A model generated the notes under the pieces. That model made no database searches. It was given only the letters and a program-made list of their open reading frames with translations, and was not told where the DNA came from. Shown here piece by piece: positions 5,826 to 13,311 of a DNA stretch of 14,950 nt (position 1 is the stretch's first letter; each line of letters starts with the position of its first letter). Made by a program: the position numbers and the translations under genes. This stretch comes from UBA920 sp964424635. Lineage in GTDB: Bacteria > Patescibacteriota > Doudnabacteria > UBA920. The stretch covers positions 1 to 14,950 of the forward strand of contig CAYRJC010000022.1 in NCBI GenBank assembly GCA_964424635.1, written 5' to 3'.

Positions 5826-6858
5826 GAGTTGATAATAAACTAGTTTTAAGCAAAGTTTGCAAATCAGAATGCTTCAAATTAAAATTTAATTGTTTTTTTA
5901 TCAAAGAATTATCAGCTACTGAAATTGGAATTTCATCTGCTCGCCTATCAGTTATCCGAACCGATATAGACTTTCCTATTATCTTTTCGGCTTCTTTTAT
6001 AATTTCTTTTATAGAGTAGCCTTTTCCATTGCCAATATTAAAAATTGAGAAGGATGATAAATTAGAAGAGTCATTATTAAAATCTTTGAGCGTACTAATA
6101 ATGGCGCGGCCAATATCCACTGGACTAACAAAATCTCTTATACAAGATCCATCAAAAGTATCATAATCATCGCTATAAATATAAAAAGTTTTATTATTCT
6201 GGATTGAGCTTGCGAGTTGAGCAATCAAACCACTAGAATTGCTAGGTAAAATATTTATACTTGGATCCGTGCCAGCGACATTAAAAAAACGCAAGCATAC
6301 AGCCCTGAGGAATGATTGTTTAGTGGATTGGTTAGTTAATTGGTTATTATTAAATTCTTTACAAGCAGATTCTATGGCTTGCTCTGCACGCATTTTACTC
6401 TCTCCATAAGGATTCAACGGAGACAACTCACTAGATTCCGGAATAGGATACAATTTGCTTCTGCCGTAGACTGCTGCAGTTGAAGCGAAAATTAAATTCT
6501 TAATATTACAGTCAATTAAAATTTTTAAAAGCTGCTGTGTTTTATAAAAATTGTTTTCTAAATAAGATTCGACTTGAGTTAAAGACTCTGTCGCATCTAT
6601 TTTTGCTGCCAAATGTACCACTGCAAAAACTTCAAATCTTTCAAAAATTTTTTTCCACACCAATAAGTCAGAAAAATCTGCTTCAAAAAAATTTTCTAAA
6701 ATAAATTTTGAATAATCAAGATTTTTAAGCTTCTTAAAATTTTCTTTCTTGCCAGCTGATAAGTTATCAATCACAACCGGAGTAAATCCAGACTTAATCA
6801 ATTGATCAATAACGTGCGTTCCAATATACCCAGCTCCGCCGGTTACAACAACAACCAT
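5818..6858 (-). CDS. galE: UDP-glucose 4-epimerase (GalE-type, SDR family)
   Basis: This 346-residue extended short-chain dehydrogenase/epimerase is near the usual GalE length of about 340. The NAD-binding motif GGAGYIG is at residues 7-13, the catalytic Ser/Thr is in FASTAAVYG (126/127), and Tyr151 and Lys155 are in PYGESK. Other typical stretches are VVIDNLSAG, YLENNF and LRFFNVAGTDPS. The expected role is interconversion of UDP-glucose and UDP-galactose (or the N-acetyl forms) to supply surface sugars. The ATG at 6858 follows the stop of the upstream epimerase gene by three bases, with no clear ribosome binding site, so translation is probably coupled. Substrate specificity cannot be read with certainty; other UDP-sugar 4-epimerases share these motifs. 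Confidence 0.88.
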   Translation of the reverse strand: MVVVVTGGAGYIGTHVIDQLIKSGFTPVVIDNLSAGKKENFKKLKNLDYSKFILENFFEADFSDLLVWKKIFERFEVFAVVHLAAKIDATESLTQVESYLENNFYKTQQLLKILIDCNIKNLIFASTAAVYGRSKLYPIPESSELSPLNPYGESKMRAEQAIESACKEFNNNQLTNQSTKQSFLRAVCLRFFNVAGTDPSINILPSNSSGLIAQLASSIQNNKTFYIYSDDYDTFDGSCIRDFVSPVDIGRAIISTLKDFNNDSSNLSSFSIFNIGNGKGYSIKEIIKEAEKIIGKSISVRITDRRADEIPISVADNSLIKKQLNFNLKHSDLQTLLKTSLLSTLD

Positions 6859-6861
6859 AAA

Positions 6862-7902
6862 CTATTTTATTCCCCAATCTTGTGGGTGCTCGGCAAGCCA
6901 GTCTGACAAAGCATCATCCAATGAATAATGATACCTATAACCCATATCGACTAATCTTTGAGCGATAATATTGTTTTCCCTAAGAAGCTTTCTCACTCGT
7001 GTGCGATTAATCGGTTGGTTAATCTTTAAAAAATTAGCTACCAATTCCACCCCTCCTGCCATAGGCAACAATAAACCAAAAGGAATATTAAAAATTTTTC
7101 TATTGGGAATATTTAATGCTTTTTTGATACCTTCAGCGTATTGCTTCATGGTCGAAGCTGGATTCATAGTAAAATTATACAAAACCTTGGAAGCGTTATT
7201 AGATAATTGCCAATCCATAACCCAAGCTATCGAACTACATAATTCTTTTACGTATCCACCTGATTTAATTATATTTTGATTAGAAAGATAGGCAAAATAA
7301 CGTCCCCTAATACCTCTAACCATTCTAGTTATATTCCCTGCTTCCCCTGTACCAAAAATAACCCCTGGTCTAACAATTAATAATTTCCTATCATTGGATT
7401 CATTTACCCAATCCTCATGAATTTTTTCTGCTGCTAATTTAGATATTCCGTAAGGTGTGTTAGGCTGAGGAGTTGTGTCTTCAGTCTTTGGACCAGTTTT
7501 TTCTGTTCCATAAACAGCAATAGAACTTGTAAAAACTATATATTGGCAGTTAATTTTTCTAGCCCAATCAGAAATATTTTCTGCTCCGGCAATATTAGTA
7601 TTGTAATACTCATGTCTTAAATGACCAGGTTCGCGATGCACTGCTGCAAGATTTACAATCAAATCTGTTTCTGATGGCAGTCCGGAGTCAACTATTTCGC
7701 TCCTCACATCAACCTTAATAAATTTAATTTTCCCTGAATCAAAAAAACTTTTTAGTTGAGGTGGTAGATTCTGATATTTTGGTGCTTCGATATCAGCTAA
7801 AATAATCTGATCGACTAGATTATTAGTAAGAAAATTTATTGATAAATGTGCTCCAATAAAACCACTACCACCAAATATTACAATATTTTTAAATTTATTC
7901 AT
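6862..7902 (-). CDS. NAD-dependent sugar-nucleotide epimerase/dehydratase
   Basis: This 346-residue protein is another extended SDR enzyme, clearly different from its GalE neighbour. The nucleotide-binding loop GGSGFIG is at residues 11-17, the Ser pair is in FTSSIAVYG (126/127), and the catalytic Tyr151/Lys155 lie in PYGISK. IVRPGVIFG (around 176-184) is the usual substrate-domain strand. Such enzymes act on NDP-sugars (4-epimerase, 4,6-dehydratase or reductase); the exact reaction cannot be named from motifs alone. It is the first gene of a two-gene operon with galE and lies opposite a sugar-phosphate transferase, which points to surface-glycan synthesis. No Shine-Dalgarno precedes the ATG. 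Confidence 0.85.
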   Translation of the reverse strand: MNKFKNIVIFGGSGFIGAHLSINFLTNNLVDQIILADIEAPKYQNLPPQLKSFFDSGKIKFIKVDVRSEIVDSGLPSETDLIVNLAAVHREPGHLRHEYYNTNIAGAENISDWARKINCQYIVFTSSIAVYGTEKTGPKTEDTTPQPNTPYGISKLAAEKIHEDWVNESNDRKLLIVRPGVIFGTGEAGNITRMVRGIRGRYFAYLSNQNIIKSGGYVKELCSSIAWVMDWQLSNNASKVLYNFTMNPASTMKQYAEGIKKALNIPNRKIFNIPFGLLLPMAGGVELVANFLKINQPINRTRVRKLLRENNIIAQRLVDMGYRYHYSLDDALSDWLAEHPQDWGIK

Positions 7903-7949
7903 CTGTATATAAAGTATAAATATCCGTAAAAAGCTTGAATTTATGCTTT

Positions 7950-7958
7950 ATTATATCA
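7950..7958 (-). promoter_or_regulatory. Candidate extended -10 promoter of the epimerase-galE operon
   Basis: On the minus strand TGATATAAT, a perfect -10 with the TGn extension and no good -35. It gives a leader of about 40 bases. A second possibility is TATACT at 7913-7918, which would make the mRNA almost leaderless. Confidence 0.45.
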
Positions 7959-8032
7959 TAATTTAATACCTCAAAATACAGTTAAATATGGTGGTATTAT
8001 TAAAAACAATAGTGGCTGTGGAAGTTAAATAA

Positions 8033-8041
8033 TGCTAAAAT
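8033..8041 (+). promoter_or_regulatory. Candidate extended -10 promoter of the sugar-transferase gene
   Basis: TGCTAAAAT is an extended -10 about 40 bases before the ATG, with no convincing -35. A perfect TATAAT at 8074-8079 touches the ATG and is too close to act as its -10 element. No Shine-Dalgarno is visible. Confidence 0.3.
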
Positions 8042-8079
8042 CTAAGGGATAATCCAAATTTTTTACTAATATTTATAAT

Positions 8080-9522
8080 ATGAAAAGAGCCGAATTTATT
8101 TTTAATATTATTTCTTTACCAACAGATGCGGCGGCATTAGCCACTGCTGGACTAATCTCATATTACATTCGCTATCACTTAGAACGATTCGATTTGGTAG
8201 GACCGGTTATTTTTGACTTAAGCTTGATTGGATTTTTAAACATACTTCTCCGCGTAATCCCTGCATTATTGATAATCTTTGCATTTATGGGATTGTACCA
8301 AATTAAAAGCACTCAACCATTCAGACAACAAGCTAGTAAAATATTTCTCGGTGTTTCGGTTGGAGCATTGCTTACAATTATATTATTTTTCTTTAATCAA
8401 TCAATCTTCCCTTCTAGATTCATAATCTTAGCCGCCTGGATCCTAAGTATTATATTCGTTATCACCGGAAGATTTATTTTACGTATTTTTAATTTGGTAA
8501 TGTTTTCCAAAAATTATGGACTACATCGTTTGGTAATAATTAATGGTCATGGTTCTGAACCAAAAACTATTGAAAGTCTTTTTCAAAATAAGCGTTATGG
8601 TTACAAGATTATGGCAAAGTTTGACCACCACCCAGAAATCCTTACTGAGTTAGAAAACTTCATAGACCAAAATAATGTTGATGAAATCATTCAAACCAAC
8701 TCTTCTATTAGTCGAGACGAAAATATGAAACTAGCCGTATTAGCGCGGAGTAAAGGCTTAAGCTTTAGTTTTGTTCCTAGCTTATTTGAGGTACAAAGAA
8801 ATGTCATTGAATTACAAAGCTATAGAGGAGTCCCGGTAATAAGCCTAAAGAACACACCATTAGAAGGATGGGGAAGAGTAATCAAACGATTACTAGATAT
8901 CATAATTAGCATAATCTGTATTATCATTACCCTACCGATTTTCTTGCTAATTGTCTTAGCTATAAAAATTAACAGTCCTGGACCAGTGCTTTACAATGCT
9001 ACTCGCGTAGGGCGAGGAAAAAACTTCACCTTCTTTAAATTCCGAAGCATGTATACTCACTTAAGCGTAGGAGAAAAATATGGGAGTGATGAAGCAGAAA
9101 GCACCTTGCAAAAGCTTCTCGAAGAAGTTAGCGACAACAATCGCAGCGGCCCGCTTTATAAAATCAAAGACGATCCTCGAGTCACTAGCGTCGGAAGGTT
9201 TTTAAGGAAAACCAAATTAGATGAACTTCCGCAATTCTGGAATGTGTTACTGGGAGATATGAGCATGGTTGGTCCTAGACCTCATTTTCCTGATCAAGTT
9301 GCAGTATACAAAAGAGGTAACGAGAGAATCTTTAGCATTAAACCTGGAATATTTGGATTGACTCAATTAGCCCAAATGTCCTGGCCTACCCTACCGTTTG
9401 AGGAAGAAATAAAACTTGATACCTACTATATTGAAAACTGGAGCTGGTGGCTAGACATTACTGTGCTTACCCGCTCTTTATTCGCCCTAATCTTCAATCG
9501 TGGTAGTAAAGATAATTACTAA
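8080..9522 (+). CDS. Polyprenyl-phosphate sugar-1-phosphate transferase (WbaP/WcaJ-like)
   Basis: The protein has 480 residues with the standard two-part build. The N-terminal half has four membrane helices (about residues 10-30, 44-72, 85-105 and 110-138), then a soluble Rossmann-like CoA-binding-type domain (about 150-240). After a membrane-dipping helix (about 268-292, LLDIIISIICIIITLP) comes the bacterial sugar-transferase catalytic domain: TRVGRGKNFTFFKFRSM, then DDPRVTSVGRFLRKTKLDE, and GDMSMVGPRP near residue 392. The enzyme moves a sugar-1-phosphate from a UDP-sugar to undecaprenyl phosphate, starting a surface polysaccharide or glycoprotein glycan on the inner face of the membrane. 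It diverges from the epimerase/galE operon, which may supply its substrate. The sugar itself cannot be inferred. Confidence 0.92.
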   Translation: MKRAEFIFNIISLPTDAAALATAGLISYYIRYHLERFDLVGPVIFDLSLIGFLNILLRVIPALLIIFAFMGLYQIKSTQPFRQQASKIFLGVSVGALLTIILFFFNQSIFPSRFIILAAWILSIIFVITGRFILRIFNLVMFSKNYGLHRLVIINGHGSEPKTIESLFQNKRYGYKIMAKFDHHPEILTELENFIDQNNVDEIIQTNSSISRDENMKLAVLARSKGLSFSFVPSLFEVQRNVIELQSYRGVPVISLKNTPLEGWGRVIKRLLDIIISIICIIITLPIFLLIVLAIKINSPGPVLYNATRVGRGKNFTFFKFRSMYTHLSVGEKYGSDEAESTLQKLLEEVSDNNRSGPLYKIKDDPRVTSVGRFLRKTKLDELPQFWNVLLGDMSMVGPRPHFPDQVAVYKRGNERIFSIKPGIFGLTQLAQMSWPTLPFEEEIKLDTYYIENWSWWLDITVLTRSLFALIFNRGSKDNY

Positions 9523-9524
9523 AC

Positions 9525-9563
9525 AAAATACCCCGCTCGCCTTTCGGCTAGCGGGGTATTTTT
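9525..9563. terminator. Strong bidirectional intrinsic terminator
   Basis: The stem is AAAATACCCCGCT-GCC paired with GGC-AGCGGGGTATTTT (one internal mismatch, C9538/T9549) around a TTTC loop. A T run follows on the plus strand, and the A run before the stem gives Ts on the minus strand. It sits between the converging sugar-transferase and surface-protein genes and can stop both. Confidence 0.93.
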
Positions 9564-9607
9564 AGGCCTGTTCATTTTACTCTACATAAGAGAGTGGGGA
9601 CAATGCT

Positions 9608-11644
9608 TTATGCGAAGATAAAGCCCATGATATCTTTACCACGTCTTACAGCTACAGCTCCGATAGTCAAAAGACCAGCGAACACAGCAGCAGAAGCGGC
9701 AGTAGATCCAGTTTTTGGAGCTACAAATATTTCCTTACCAGGAACATTAATTACTACAGTATTACCGTAAGTATTCTTGATCTGGTAAGACAAGTTAGGA
9801 GCTAGGCTAGTTTTTATATTAACCTTAAAGGTTTTTGTAACTGTTTCACCTGGCTTAATTGTCATTGCAGGGTAACTTAAAATGTTTCCATTTAAAGTTC
9901 CACCATTGCTTTCAATTAAATCTGCTAGAGGTAATACTCCAGAAAGATCATCTTGAATTACATAGTTAACTGCGTCAGCAGTTCCTGTATTAGTAGTCTT
10001 TAAAGTAAAGGTGATAGTGTTGCCACGATCAGCATTTACAGTAGTTGCATCAACATTTTTAGAATTATTGAATGCAGACTTAGACAATACAATATTAGGA
10101 TTACCTGGAGTAGGCGGAGTTACTATAACAGTAACACACGCATTATCGTTAACTGAAGGAACGTTATCACCAGTAGCAGTTGCTACGTTACAAATTTGAC
10201 CAGCTGTTGTTTGAGTTACTTTCGCAGCAAACTCAACAGTACGGCTTTCACCGGCTGGCAAATTTCCAAACACTACAGAGAATGTAGGGGTGTTGAAGCT
10301 TGGAGTTCCAGTTGTAGAAACTGAATCATCAAACTGCAAACCACTTGGAATCGCATCAGTCATCTTTACATTATTAACAGCAGTGTTACCTGTGTTAGTA
10401 ATTGTGACTTTGAAATTAACACGATCACCAGTTTTGCCAGATACTGTATCTGCATAACTAGTTGATGTAGTTAAATTTTTAACTAACTTAGAAATTGTTA
10501 GTACACCATTTCCTGGTGGGGTTATAGTATTAACTATAACAGTCGCAGAAGCTTGTACACTAGCTGCGTTAGAAGCTACAGCAGTCGCTGTGTTAACTAA
10601 AGTTCCGCTATTAGCAGAAACATGTCCTGTATATTTTATTATACGGGTTTCACCAGTCGCCAAGTCACCTAAATTAATAGTACCAGGAATAGCTCCAGAC
10701 CATAGATTGTTAGGAAGCAATGTATCATCCGCAACTCCTACAGTAGTAGAACCACTATCAACAGTAATACCCGCAACTGAAGGATCAGTCATAGTAACTG
10801 TTTTAGCAGTAGTTGGACCATTATTAGTAACAACGATCTTGTATTCTACTCGGTCGTTCTTATTAACGGTTACAGAAGACGCATACGGAGTCAATTGACC
10901 ACGGTTACTGTCTACTTTGCGAACCTGTTTGGTTATAGACAAAGTTGGGTTTTGTACAGGAGTCTGTGCAACCACTTTAAAGCGGAAGGTTAAGAAAATA
11001 CTGTATTCAAAACACGCATCTAGGTCACCAAGAGTATAGGTAGAATTACCTAAGTTTAAATTTTGTTGATCCAAAACCAAGTGACCTTGGTAGTCATACA
11101 TAAACCCACTATTTGGAACGATTTCCAATTTAGCATTGGTTGGAGTATGAACTGCGAAACTCTTGTTCACAACGTTGGTATTATCACCAGCGAAACGAAC
11201 AGCAATGTTATGAGTACCACCAACACTAGTATCAGTAGTGGTTGTAATCTTTACATTCTTTGCCATGGTTTGATCACCAGGAAGATTATTAGCAGCTCCG
11301 TTGTGAATATACATCAAAGCTACACCTTCTTGACCTACGTTTAAGTTCAAACCATTGTTCCAGTCTGCTTCACTTTGTGAATAAACTGGAGAACCATTTG
11401 GGTTATAAACTCCAGCATCAATTGCTGGGAAATCATGACACAAAGGGGTATTTACGTCATCATAAGTAACTGGCCAGTAGTTGAGAGTCGGGGTTGTGGG
11501 TGGATTCTGACAGTTTTCTGCCAAAGTTTTAATGTTAGTTTTTTGAGGAACTAATGCTAAAACAAATGCCACGGCAACAACCGCAACCAAACCACCTAAC
11601 AGGCCAAGTTTGCTTGACTGACGGTTAAAGAAAATGTTGCGCAT
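9608..11644 (-). CDS. Cell-surface protein with three DUF11 repeats and a C-terminal anchor
   Basis: This 678-residue protein starts with a basic stretch and a hydrophobic segment (residues 12-34), a signal peptide or anchor. An N-terminal domain (about 40-230) includes YIHNGA, a phrase I associate with CPR surface proteins. Three DUF11-type beta-sandwich repeats follow at about 233-375, 382-510 and 517-635. Each has a strand such as VEYKIVVTNNGPTTA, VNFKVTITNTGNTA or ITFTLKTTNTGTA, then a T/QD turn. The end carries PKTGS (643-647), a hydrophobic helix (649-666) and RRGK. This resembles an LPXTG sorting signal without the Leu, with eight further residues (DIMGFIFA) after the basic cluster. 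A consensus promoter suggests high expression, perhaps an S-layer-like protein. GGAGAG lies about nine bases before the ATG. Confidence 0.9.
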   Translation of the reverse strand: MRNIFFNRQSSKLGLLGGLVAVVAVAFVLALVPQKTNIKTLAENCQNPPTTPTLNYWPVTYDDVNTPLCHDFPAIDAGVYNPNGSPVYSQSEADWNNGLNLNVGQEGVALMYIHNGAANNLPGDQTMAKNVKITTTTDTSVGGTHNIAVRFAGDNTNVVNKSFAVHTPTNAKLEIVPNSGFMYDYQGHLVLDQQNLNLGNSTYTLGDLDACFEYSIFLTFRFKVVAQTPVQNPTLSITKQVRKVDSNRGQLTPYASSVTVNKNDRVEYKIVVTNNGPTTAKTVTMTDPSVAGITVDSGSTTVGVADDTLLPNNLWSGAIPGTINLGDLATGETRIIKYTGHVSANSGTLVNTATAVASNAASVQASATVIVNTITPPGNGVLTISKLVKNLTTSTSYADTVSGKTGDRVNFKVTITNTGNTAVNNVKMTDAIPSGLQFDDSVSTTGTPSFNTPTFSVVFGNLPAGESRTVEFAAKVTQTTAGQICNVATATGDNVPSVNDNACVTVIVTPPTPGNPNIVLSKSAFNNSKNVDATTVNADRGNTITFTLKTTNTGTADAVNYVIQDDLSGVLPLADLIESNGGTLNGNILSYPAMTIKPGETVTKTFKVNIKTSLAPNLSYQIKNTYGNTVVINVPGKEIFVAPKTGSTAASAAVFAGLLTIGAVAVRRGKDIMGFIFA

Positions 11645-11728
11645 TTTACTTTGCTCTCCGATGAATCAATAGGGATATCATTACCTTGTTTGATCATCAT
11701 AATTAATAATTTCTTTGACGATTTACCC

Positions 11729-11741
11729 AAACCAATGGTTT
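11729..11741. repeat. Small dyad AAACCA-A-TGGTTT in the surface-protein leader
   Basis: A perfect 6-1-6 inverted repeat about 10-20 bases downstream of the predicted transcription start of the surface-protein gene. The centre is too tight for a full RNA stem, so as a signal it would more likely be a protein-binding site. It could also be chance. Confidence 0.4.
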
Positions 11742-11756
11742 AAAATAAATCATATA

Positions 11757-11785
11757 AGTATACTTCATTTTCGTTATTTTGTCAA
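11757..11785 (-). promoter_or_regulatory. Strong sigma-70 promoter of the surface-protein gene
   Basis: On the minus strand, TTGACA (11780-11785), 17 bases, TATACT (11757-11762), the -10 lying inside the palindrome AAGTATACTT (11756-11765). Transcription should start near 11750, leaving a leader of about 105 bases. Confidence 0.88.
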
Positions 11786-11832
11786 GGAATACTGGTTTCC
11801 AAGGCCTTAAAAATGAAGGTAAAAATAAAAAA

Positions 11833-11849
11833 TGCCCTTAATAAAGGCA
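11833..11849 (-). terminator. Intrinsic terminator of the lexA unit
   Basis: A hairpin pairs TGCC-TT with AA-GGCA (one C/A mismatch) around a short loop. On the minus strand it is followed by ATTTTTTATTTTTA. It lies about 90 bases past the stop of the 60-residue ORF and fits as the end of the lexA transcript. Confidence 0.65.
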
Positions 11850-11938
11850 CTTATTATCGTTATTTTAACTGACTTTCTATATTTTGTCATTAAAAATCTA
11901 ATCAAAATTTGCTTATTTTGAAGAAAACTTACTAAGTA

Positions 11939-12121
11939 TTAATGACTATAAATTACTCCACGAAATTCATTATTAACTATTAATGGTATACCTCGAAATG
12001 CTTTTACTTGCATAGAAATTCGCTGCACAGAACAAATATGCTTACGACCAGAAGCGCAATGAGCACAAAGCATACGTAATTTTTTGATTATTTCATTTTT
12101 AGTCAATTCTAAATCAGACAT
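11939..12121 (-). CDS. Small Cys/His-containing hypothetical protein
   Basis: This gene encodes 60 residues. It is supported by AGGAG eight bases before the ATG, by its place 53 bases after lexA on the same strand, and by a terminator downstream. An N-terminal charged helix (residues 4-18) leads into CAHCASGRKHIC, giving Cys19, Cys22 and Cys30 with His21 and His28 between, a possible zinc site. The second half (IPLIVNNEFRGVIYS) looks like two strands. I do not recognise the family. No terminator separates it from lexA, so it may be co-transcribed and respond to the same signal. Its reality rests on context and the ribosome binding site. Confidence 0.6.
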   Translation of the reverse strand: MSDLELTKNEIIKKLRMLCAHCASGRKHICSVQRISMQVKAFRGIPLIVNNEFRGVIYSH

Positions 12122-12174
12122 AGTATGTACTCCTATGGTTAATTATTAATGTTTTTAAAAAGTTTAATTTTTAA

Positions 12175-12786
12175 CTATTCAAGATTACGAATTACCCCTA
12201 CTACTTTCCCCTGAACCATCCACTCTTCTTTTGGATAAATATTTTGATAATCCGGATTCTCTGCTTTTAAGTAGGCTCTATTTTTAATTTGGACAAATCT
12301 CTTTACAGTGGCTTCATCATGCAAAAGGGCAACGACTATATCATTATTCTTAGCTTCCCTTGTAGGTTTTACTATTACTAAGTCTCCTTCGTGGATTCCA
12401 GCATTAATCATGCTATCCCCTCTTACTCTAAGTAGAAATACATCTTTACGTCCTTTTATAAATGATTGAGGAAGATTAATCCACTCTTCAATAAATTCTT
12501 CGGCCAAGTGTGGACTACCTGCTTGAATAGATCCTAATACAGGAACCCGAACTAATCCTTTTTGCAAACTATCCGTTAAGCTATTTAATACTGATATCCC
12601 CCTAGCTTTCCCATTGGTTTCTATATACCCACCCTCTTCCAAACTAGCCAGCAACTTAGCAACTGCATTCTTAGATTTAACCTGTAAATGATCTGCCATC
12701 TCAGATAAAGAAGGAGGGAGACTATGTTCTCTAATCTGGTGAACAATAAATTCTAATAATTCTTTTTGTCTGCTTGTGATGCTCAT
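12175..12786 (-). CDS. lexA: LexA repressor (S24 self-cleaving SOS regulator)
   Basis: This 203-residue protein has the full LexA design. The N-terminal winged helix (residues 1-65) runs SRQKELLEFIV, then PPSLSEMADHLQVKSKNAV, then LEEGGYIE. The cleavage site is Ala89-Gly90 in GSIQAG, the nucleophile Ser125 is in RGDSM, and the general base Lys162 is in ATVKRF. LexA represses DNA-repair genes and cleaves itself when bound to RecA filaments after DNA damage. It starts MSITSRQKE at 12786 without a clear Shine-Dalgarno. A promoter lies at about 12845-12873, with a GAAC half-site between the boxes that may be its own operator. It appears to lead a two-gene unit with the 60-residue ORF at 11939-12121. 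Confidence 0.95.
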   Translation of the reverse strand: MSITSRQKELLEFIVHQIREHSLPPSLSEMADHLQVKSKNAVAKLLASLEEGGYIETNGKARGISVLNSLTDSLQKGLVRVPVLGSIQAGSPHLAEEFIEEWINLPQSFIKGRKDVFLLRVRGDSMINAGIHEGDLVIVKPTREAKNNDIVVALLHDEATVKRFVQIKNRAYLKAENPDYQNIYPKEEWMVQGKVVGVIRNLE

Positions 12787-12844
12787 AAATTTATTATTCT
12801 TTACTGCCTTAAACTTTTGACAGTTAAATTACTTTTCTATATCA

Positions 12845-12873
12845 ATAGTATACAATCGTTCACCCTATGTCAA
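12845..12873 (-). promoter_or_regulatory. lexA promoter with candidate LexA box
   Basis: On the minus strand, TTGACA (12868-12873), 17 bases, TACTAT (12845-12850). TATACT at 15-base spacing (12847-12852) is an alternative -10. Between the boxes lies GAACGATTGTAT (12850-12861), which matches six of eight fixed bases of the Gram-positive GAAC-N4-GTTC LexA box. Autoregulation is plausible but not shown. Confidence 0.6.
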
Positions 12874-12920
12874 ATATATAAAAACAATCGAAATTTCGAT
12901 TGTTTTAAAAGTTATCCACA
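12866..12920. repeat. 55-bp direct repeat, left copy
   Basis: Identical base for base to 13021-13075 across the 100-N gap. It contains a 26-bp palindrome (12881-12906) and ends in TTATCCACA (12912-12920). It is probably the same locus printed twice (see findings). Confidence 0.95.
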
Positions 12921-13020
12921 NNNNNNNNNNNNNNNNNNNNNNNNNNNNNNNNNNNNNNNNNNNNNNNNNNNNNNNNNNNNNNNNNNNNNNNNNNNNNNNN
13001 NNNNNNNNNNNNNNNNNNNN
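12921..13020. other. Assembly gap, 100 Ns, probably artefactual
   Basis: One hundred unknown bases bounded by two identical 55-base ends. A round 100 is a conventional filler length, so the number carries no distance information. Confidence 0.97.
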
Positions 13021-13035
13021 TATGTCAAATATATA

Positions 13036-13061
13036 AAAACAATCGAAATTTCGATTGTTTT
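13036..13061 (-). terminator. 26-bp perfect palindrome acting as intrinsic terminator
   Basis: AAAACAATCGAAA followed by its exact reverse complement. On the minus strand it follows the 77-residue gene by 16 bases and continues as TTTTATATATT, so it can end that transcript. The same palindrome appears at 12881-12906 in the left repeat copy. The symmetry would also allow termination on the plus strand. Confidence 0.75.
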
Positions 13062-13066
13062 AAAAG

Positions 13067-13075
13067 TTATCCACA
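13067..13075 (+). promoter_or_regulatory. Perfect DnaA-box sequence TTATCCACA
   Basis: TTATCCACA equals the strongest E. coli DnaA box. The same nine bases stand at 12912-12920 in the left repeat copy. Only this one perfect site is seen, so it does not make an origin. Confidence 0.35.
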
Positions 13076-13077
13076 AA

Positions 13078-13311
13078 TTATTGTCCCAACAAGAACTTCA
13101 CCATACTAAGAACTGTTGCCCAAACACTTTTTAAGATTGGTACAGAAGCTGGTAAAAGCAAAACCAAAACTATTAAAAAAATAAAATTCTGCTTAAGAAC
13201 TTGAAAAACTGAATAGATCAAAAAGATTGCCAAAGCAATAGAAATAAATGGGTGTAAAAAATTAGGGAAATACCCAAGTAATTGATTATATAAATCTACA
13301 AAAACTTGCAT
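13078..13311 (-). CDS. Small membrane protein with two transmembrane helices
   Basis: This gene encodes 77 residues. Two hydrophobic stretches, about 18-39 (FLHPFISIALAIFLIY) and 42-64 (NFIFLIVLVLLLPASV), make a two-helix hairpin with short ends. The start ATG touches the stop of the upstream gene (TAAATG), so it is probably translated by coupling from the same mRNA; no separate ribosome binding site is clear. Family not recognised. Its fixed pairing with a DNA-binding-type protein would suggest a membrane partner, but that is inference. A terminator palindrome follows 16 bases after the stop. Confidence 0.75.
   Translation of the reverse strand: MQVFVDLYNQLLGYFPNFLHPFISIALAIFLIYSVFQVLKQNFIFLIVLVLLLPASVPILKSVWATVLSMVKFLLGQ

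Larger units (their letters stand above)
13021..13075. repeat. 55-bp direct repeat, right copy
   Basis: Exact copy of 12866-12920, ending two bases before the stop codon of the gene at 13078. If the two copies are one, the lexA promoter begins about 65 bases past that stop. Confidence 0.95.

Noticed and set aside
6651..6659. Second DnaA-box-like TTTTCCACA
   Set aside because: It lies inside the galE coding sequence with no cluster around it, as expected by chance in AT-rich DNA.
6971..7279. Plus-strand frame opposite the epimerase gene
   Set aside because: It is antisense to a clear SDR enzyme, with no ribosome binding site.
10011..11344. Plus-strand open frames (10011-10199, 10590-10898, 11063-11344) opposite the surface protein
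   Set aside because: They are antisense to well-supported DUF11 repeats, have no ribosome binding sites, and their composition mirrors the sense gene.
12866..13075. CRISPR or biological direct repeat at the N gap
   Set aside because: There are only two copies, exactly 55 bases, abutting the N run; assembler overlap explains this better.
12766..13134. Plus-strand reading frame through the N gap
   Set aside because: It is created by the Ns and the duplicated 55-base ends, and lies over the lexA promoter and terminator palindrome.
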